From Scleroderma bovista (lineage: Eukaryota; Basidiomycota; Agaricomycetes; Boletales; Sclerodermataceae), in contig JAYMGJ010000553.1 of NCBI GenBank assembly GCA_037178675.1, forward strand, positions 1-64,000: a stretch of 64,000 nt of DNA, written 5' to 3'. A program made the position numbers and the translations under genes. Positions 58,781 through 64,000 of this stretch are shown here, piece by piece. The notes under the pieces were generated by a model that saw nothing but the letters and a program-made list of their open reading frames with translations, was not told where the DNA came from and searched no databases. The stretch's first letter is position 1; every line of letters begins with the position of its first letter.

Positions 58781-59800
58781 AGGTTTTTGCAGAGTAAGTC
58801 CGGACCATGGGAAAGTGGTCCAGAGTTGAGTGCAGCTTGTCTTGAGCAAAGGACATCCCAGAGGTGGGATAAGTCCTGAGAGGTCTAGCGTCAAGTCCAG
58901 GACAGAGGTGGCTTTTGCCCTCGTGTGAGTAGGAGACTTACTAGGATTGGACATAGGACCAAGGGGACGAGATAGGACAGAGGCCGGAGTTGGCCGGAGT
59001 TCAGGAGAACAAGATGGGATTAGGAGAGCATGGTGGGTAGTACAGAGTGGGGAGTATCTTAATCGAGATTTGATCTAAGGAAACTACTAGGCTGGAGTAT
59101 AGTAGTTTATATAGTAACAAGACTAGAGGTGAGTATATATGGTGACAAGTAAACACCCTAATGTTGAGACAAGGGACAGAGCAGAAGTGGACAGGAAAAT
59201 AAACCAGGGGCAGGAAAATAATCTGGAGTGGGAGCAGACACAGGGAACTAGAGATACAGGGACGACAGAGAAAAAGCAGGGACAGTGAAATAAAGGGAAC
59301 TAGGTCAGAAGAGGACAGGTAAGGGTCAGAGGTGGACTTAACTAATGTTAAGTCTGGAGTGATGTCCAGGACTGGAGCTGGAGGAAGGGCAGAGTAGCCA
59401 GAGGAAGGTCCGGAGTTGGACATGGAAATGTCCAAGGCCATCAGTGGACCTGACAGAGGAAGTGGAGTGGAACAGGAGCAGACCTGAGCCAGAGTTGGAT
59501 TTACCATCCGGAGTTGGGCTATGTTGCAGACAAGACCAAGAGAGTGGCCAGACTGAAACTGGAGTAGCAACTAATGGTAGGTACAGGTCCGACATGGAGG
59601 AGTTAGACCGTGGATCTGTCTAGAGGAAGACAGGGGTTAGTCCTGAGGTGGAGATGGACATAGTGAGCAGAGTTGAGCTGGAGTGCAGCTATGGGGCTGG
59701 AGATGGCCAGACTAGATCTGGAGTTGCATCTATGCCTAAGGAGAGGTCAGGCGGGCCAGGGTTAGACTGGAGTTGCGACTGGGAAAAGTATGGATATGAC
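58754..59800 (-). repeat. LTR-like repeat, copy b
   Basis: Matches 55325-56472, but lacks the 15-bp tandem block. Many GTCCGG sites read GTCCAG or GTCTGG, i.e. transitions at CpG. It ends at TATGGATATGAC, where R3 copy 2 begins. Confidence 0.8.
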
Positions 59801-59801
59801 A

Positions 59802-59966
59802 GAAGAGGTCAGAACAACCAACAACCAACCCAAATGACAGCAATATGCGAGTGGTGGTCTTCCTTTGCATATCTGGTATTTAATCTCCAGAGGGGGATGT
59901 GCTGCACACCTTCAGGCAGGATGCAGGAGGGAAGGGAAGGGCTTCTGATGGGGATGGAATGAGACA
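59802..59966 (+). repeat. Dispersed repeat R3, copy 2
   Basis: Matches 49254-49395, with 20 extra bases around GCTGCACACCTTCAGGCAGG. Confidence 0.85.
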
Positions 59967-60444
59967 ACCCTAAGGGCAAAACCCAAAGAATTACCACACC
60001 AAAGGACTCTGAGGAGGAAAGGATAGGATTACAAGCATCTTAGAGCAAAGACCCAAAGAGAGCTCAAATGGAGAGCCTCTGGGTGCTGGATTGCAGCAGT
60101 ATATATACTACACTACATGTGTCCTGTGCGAGGCTATCCATGAGGCTGTATGCTGTATGAGGCAGTGAACACAGCTGCCATCCTGTGGTGAGGCTATGCT
60201 AATGACATCAAGGGATACAGCACTTCAGGTAACCACTTTTGATAAGCATTTAGCCTGAATAGTTTAGTATCACAATTCAGCCAAATAGCTTATAAAACCA
60301 TGGTCATCCCAGGGAGGGTCTGCTTCCCTCCTGGGATGGGCCATTGTTTTTATAATCCCATCCCAGGGCTAGTCCATGCCATATGGGATGGCCCATGCTT
60401 GCTTGTGGTGTCAGGGATCCTCATACAGTTTTTTCATTCCTGCT
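59967..60444. other. Non-coding with two hairpins
   Basis: At about 60307-60336 CCCAGGGAGGG-TCTGCTT-CCCTCCTGGG forms a stem with one bulge. At 60385-60402, GCCATATGGGATGGC is a shorter inverted pair. A TATA-like GTATATATACTAC lies near 60096. Confidence 0.5.
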
Positions 60445-62992
60445 TAGTGTTTTAAAGTCCAGTCCAGTCTGGTCTATTGCCTCTTTCTCTTTTTGGAGGC
60501 AACCAGACCATGACTAGTTATTTCAGATCTTGCTTGGACCACAACTGAACCAATAGCAATTGGTTGCATGTGGTTGCACAGGGCAGTTGTAACCAGTTTT
60601 TTGCACAAATAAAGTACTCTCTTGATTTGTGCACAAAAGGGGATCTAAAATCAATTTTAAGCATGCAAAACAGGGGTCCTTGGTCTTTGTTTTTTACTAG
60701 ATTTATGTATTATGTGCACTAGTTAGTCACCAACTGATAGCCCTCAACTGGTCTCAACAAAGACTGGCTGTGACTGGTTTGCAACTGGTTTTTGATTTTT
60801 TTTCAACCTATTGCAACTGCAACTGAATTGATCACCCAACCCCAGGACCACCAACTGCAGTCTGGTCACAACTGGTACCAGTCTGCTTACTCCAGATTGT
60901 TTTGTATTTTCTTTACACACTGCACATTCCCTTGCTGCAAATGGGTTCTGTGATATTGCAAAACCATCTTCATGCTTTATTTGCTTCTCTAGTAGTCTGG
61001 TGACTTTTACCTTCTTCTTCCTTACTACTGGGGTGATGGACAAAACAATATGGGGTATAAAAGTGAGCATGATTACTTCTAGAATATTACATGACACTTG
61101 GGTGAATAGCACAATCACCACCATCTATTTAGTTGTTACAAGTGCTCTACCTATGGATGGGTGTAACATAGCTATAGTAGGAGAGAATGACATTGGCCAA
61201 ACATTGACAGCACCTTTTTGGTGTTGGAATGTGAGAAGATGCAGCTGGCTCCCTATAAAATCACCACAGTTGAGGGACAAGGTTCTACATTCTGGATCTG
61301 GATCTGGATGTGCATCCACCTTGGTGTATATGTATAGATGTGGACTTTGCAAAATTTGGGACATCTTGTGATTATGTCAGGAGGCTGCACAAATGTATAA
61401 TTTTTGTCCACTGCTGACATACCATGTCAAAGCTATCCAAAAGACAGTTATCCAAGCATGAGCAGTGATGAAGATCGTAATGTTCTACAAGTTGCTCCTC
61501 CCTTTTGCACTTGGTTTTCTTTTGGACAAGCAATAATAATGTGGAGAAACTGGCTAGTTTATTTCTACAAAAATGCTGAATTGGACACCCTGTTAGATGG
61601 CTGGTCTGAGGAAAAATGGTGTTACATGCTATCTATCTTGTGATGGGGTGTGTGGATTCCATAAACTCACTGGTAAACCCGTTTCAGGTGGAAGACCTGG
61701 TGAGTCTAATACAGGGCACCCTAGCAGCTGAAAGTATGATTCTATTACTGCAAGATTTAGCCTGATATCTAGTGTTTTCAGCAAGATATCACTTGCACAA
61801 GTTTACCGTATTTCTGAGTCACTTTTGCTCAGAAATGCCTGACTGCTGACCATTTTTCAAACAGCAATAAAAGTCTGGTCCTAGGACTGCAAAAAGACCA
61901 GCAACTGAACCAGACTGCAGTTACTGGACCTGGGGGTTGGGGGATTGGTCTGGTTGTGATTGCATGAGCTTGTGGGAAAATATAAAACTAGTTGCAGGGC
62001 TACATGAAGATCAAGTACCTCTGTTTTTGCACAAATCAGGGGTTCTTGGTTTGCATGCTTAAAATTGTTTGCAGACCCTGTTATGACCATGTCCAACTCC
62101 ATATCTTATCCAGTTACTCCAGTTGCATCACAGCTCTTCAGCTCAACTCTGGTCATTTGCAACTTACTCTGGTCATGGTCATGCAGATACACCTCTGTTA
62201 AGTATGACCCTTAGGCTAGTCTCTATTCAGTCCTTACTACACTTCCCTGTCAACCCTGCTTTGCTTCAAGTTCTCCACATCTTGTTATATCCTATGCCTT
62301 GTATCATTTTCACCAGACCTGGTTTATTTTACCTGGACCTGACTTTATTTTCATCGGACCTGACCTAGTACTTTCTCTGGTTATCCCTTGTCTGCCCTTC
62401 AGGGTGTTTACTTGTCACCATATATACTTGTCCCTAGTTCTTACTTAGTATAAGTACTCTGTAGTTTATCCTGTACTCTCCAATCTGAAATCATCTAAGT
62501 TACTACTCCTGCTCCTTGTCCATCTCCATTTGATCAGAACCTACACAAGGGATCAACACTTGTTGTCCTTGTCATTGAATCCAATCAGTTGCAACTCTGG
62601 CCCAGGCTAACTTCTTCCCAAACCTCTGACCTTATCTCTCATCTGTTTTCATCCAGGCTTGACCAGACCCCATACTGGAGTAGACCCAGACTTGACAGAT
62701 CCCCTGTTTTGTGAAAAAAAGGGGAACTTGATCTGTGTGCTGAAAGTTGGTTGTGAACCTCCTTTTCTGTGCAGATCAATTTCAGACCCCTTATTTTGGG
62801 CAAATCAGGTAGTCTCAATTTGCATGGCTAAAATTGCTTGCAGACCCCCTAATTAAAATAAGTGAAGGTTGTAACTGGGTGTGATTGGTTTGGTTGTGGT
62901 CTGAGAAATATTGAAATTTCTGCAACCAGTTGGGGTCTGGTTGCCTCCAAAAATGGGCAAAAGATCAGACCAGACTGGACTTTAAAACACTA
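60445..62992. mobile_element. About 2.55-kb element with long imperfect terminal inverted repeats (hAT-like ends)
   Basis: Left end TAGTGTTTTAAAGTCCAGTC. The right end reads the same as reverse complement for 20 bases, and similarity continues (TTTTTGGAGGCAACCAGACC in both). Further inward, GCATGCTTAAAATTG and CAGACTGCAGTT words are also inverted between 60600-60870 and 61880-62090. The YARNG-type terminus (TAGTG) suits hAT elements, but no 8-bp target duplication is seen. No transposase is recognised inside, and an LTR-like fragment lies within the right half (62190-62480). Confidence 0.65.
62190..62480 (+). repeat. Inverted partial copy of the LTR-like repeat
   Basis: GGGTGTTTACTTGTCACCAT, then TATATACTTG and CTCTGTAGTTTATCCT correspond to the reverse complement of about 55690-55745 and flanks. 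Confidence 0.6.
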
Positions 62993-63170
62993 CACTTTGA
63001 TGTGCATGGAAGCTTGCCATCATGGTTGAGCAGAAAAGGTTCAGTTGGCATGACACATGAGTTGTGAAAAATGACTGATGACCATGATGAGAGGGGATGG
63101 TGATGAGGGATAAAAAACTATGATGACAGTGATGAGAGTCATTGAGAAATCATTGCAATAGATGTCTGCT

Positions 63171-63298
63171 GATAGCCTTGATTTTGTGATGGGACATCAC
63201 ACTTGCACATAAAAATACCAATGGGATGTCCCATGATAGCCTTGAGGCTGCAATGGGACATCCCACTTGCACATAAAAATACCAATGAAATGTCCCAT
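63171..63298. repeat. Two 64-bp tandem units, each a potential hairpin
   Basis: Units 63171-63234 and 63235-63298 share CTTGCACATAAAAATACCAA. In each, ATGGGACATC and GATGTCCCAT (or one change) are inverted around that centre. Confidence 0.85.
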
Positions 63299-63799
63299 TG
63301 TACCAGGCTGTGATGAATGTTTCATTTTTATGTAGTGATGTGTCAAGAACTGAGTCACTCTAAACACCTCCACCCACCTCTGCCTGCTTTCATGTCACTC
63401 ACAATGCTGGTGGGATAGTCCATCCTAAATATTGAAAATAGTTGCTTTGTATCATATCATGGATATGTGGGCATAAAATACAGGTTGTGTTTTCTACAGA
63501 CATAAATGACAACAATAATAGATGGTCACCAATGGATGTTTTGTCAAAGTCCAGCTATTGAATAATGATGCCATATTTTGTATTCATTGATTCTCCATGC
63601 TGTGCATTTTACTCCACACACTCTCACCAGTACTTTTTTTTCATTATAGTGCATCGGGTGATAACACCCATATTGCACTCCACTGGCTACACATCAAACT
63701 ACCAAACAACAAGTCCAGGGGATCTGACTACACACCCACATAATCACCCAACTGGTAGGTATAGGCAGGGCCAGGCAGCCTAGGCAGCCTGAAAATGCA
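63299..63799. other. Non-coding, nothing firm
   Basis: No gene or repeat partner recognised. Confidence 0.3.
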
Positions 63800-63960
63800 C
63801 ACTATGTAGCTGAGGGGGTGATAGGGGGGATATAGGAGAGAGGGGGGGCAGAGGGGGGACTATGAGCAGACAAGCTCTCCAGCATGGGGGGCAGGGGGCA
63901 GGGGGGCTCCCAGGGGGGCAACCACAGCCATGACAACTATCTCAGGGGGGGTCTGTATGG
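63800..63960 (+). repeat. G-run tract, potential G-quadruplex region
   Basis: At least a dozen runs of four or more G on the plus strand within 160 bp (GGGGGTGATAGGGGGG, GAGGGGGGGCAGAGGGGGG, GGGGGGCAGGGGGCAGGGGG). Confidence 0.75.
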
Positions 63961-64000
63961 CAACATAGAGGTCACTGTTGGAGTAAAAATCCACAAAACA

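Noticed and set aside
61000..61371. Candidate transposase frame in the 2.5-kb TIR element
   Set aside because: The 123 residues show no DDE/DDD or zinc-finger motif and no recognisable family.

Overview
The window reads as an accessory, transposon-rich stretch of a mushroom-forming fungus (Basidiomycota, Agaricomycetes). The evidence is short introns (mostly 45-70 nt), two genes of the fungus-specific FunK1 kinase family, a Plavaka-type transposase, a Crinkler-type kinase, NACHT-WD40 STAND genes with near-identical WD repeats, and a few conserved housekeeping genes. The species cannot be named from this sequence. All assignments rest on reading motifs and splice sites by eye; no database was searched.

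Layout. 1-3430: 5' end of a frameshifted Plavaka transposase (-), head-to-head with a decayed companion gene (+). 3994-8830: Ty3/gypsy-like retroelement (-) with gag, then protease-RT-RNaseH-partial integrase; a -1 slippery heptamer sits at the gag/pol overlap. It abuts the 5' half of a FunK1 kinase gene (8830-10626). 11036-12376: unrecognised decayed gene. 12640-13972: WDR5-like pseudogene. 14327-16648: intact five-exon FunK1 kinase. 17398-18805: membrane-protein gene with a frameshift and a premature stop. 19347-21582: intact four-exon Crinkler-type protein (two ubiquitin-like headers, PD-(D/E)xK nuclease, kinase). 21625-22560: a mosaic of duplicated gene fragments, including a polyubiquitin piece. 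22900-27420: repeats, minisatellites and a mariner-type MITE.

27424-30425: first NACHT (NLR-like) pseudogene (-). 30667-31906: proteasomal ubiquitin receptor Rpn13 (+). 32001-33135: Arl8-like small GTPase in 11 exons (-). 34430-35060: second, truncated WDR5 copy. 35167-40268: a ten-exon NACHT-WD40 gene with nine WD repeats, open except for one early TAA. 40882-45085: a second NACHT pseudogene copy riddled with datable insertions (two solo LTRs with exact 5-bp target duplications, a small retroposon with a 14-bp duplication, and a 1.5-kb repeat-rich insertion). 45085-64000: almost wholly transposon-derived, with gene-like remnants at 50556-58780, LTR-like repeats, a 2.5-kb terminal-inverted-repeat element, hairpin tandem repeats and a G-run tract at the right edge.

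How the parts relate. Only Rpn13, Arl8, FunK1-B and the Crinkler gene look fully intact. The biological interest is the co-location of an NLR-like receptor gene, its degraded paralogues, a Crinkler effector-like kinase/nuclease and FunK1 kinases in a repeat-driven gene nursery. Many disabled genes carry stops explainable by C-to-T or G-to-A transitions.
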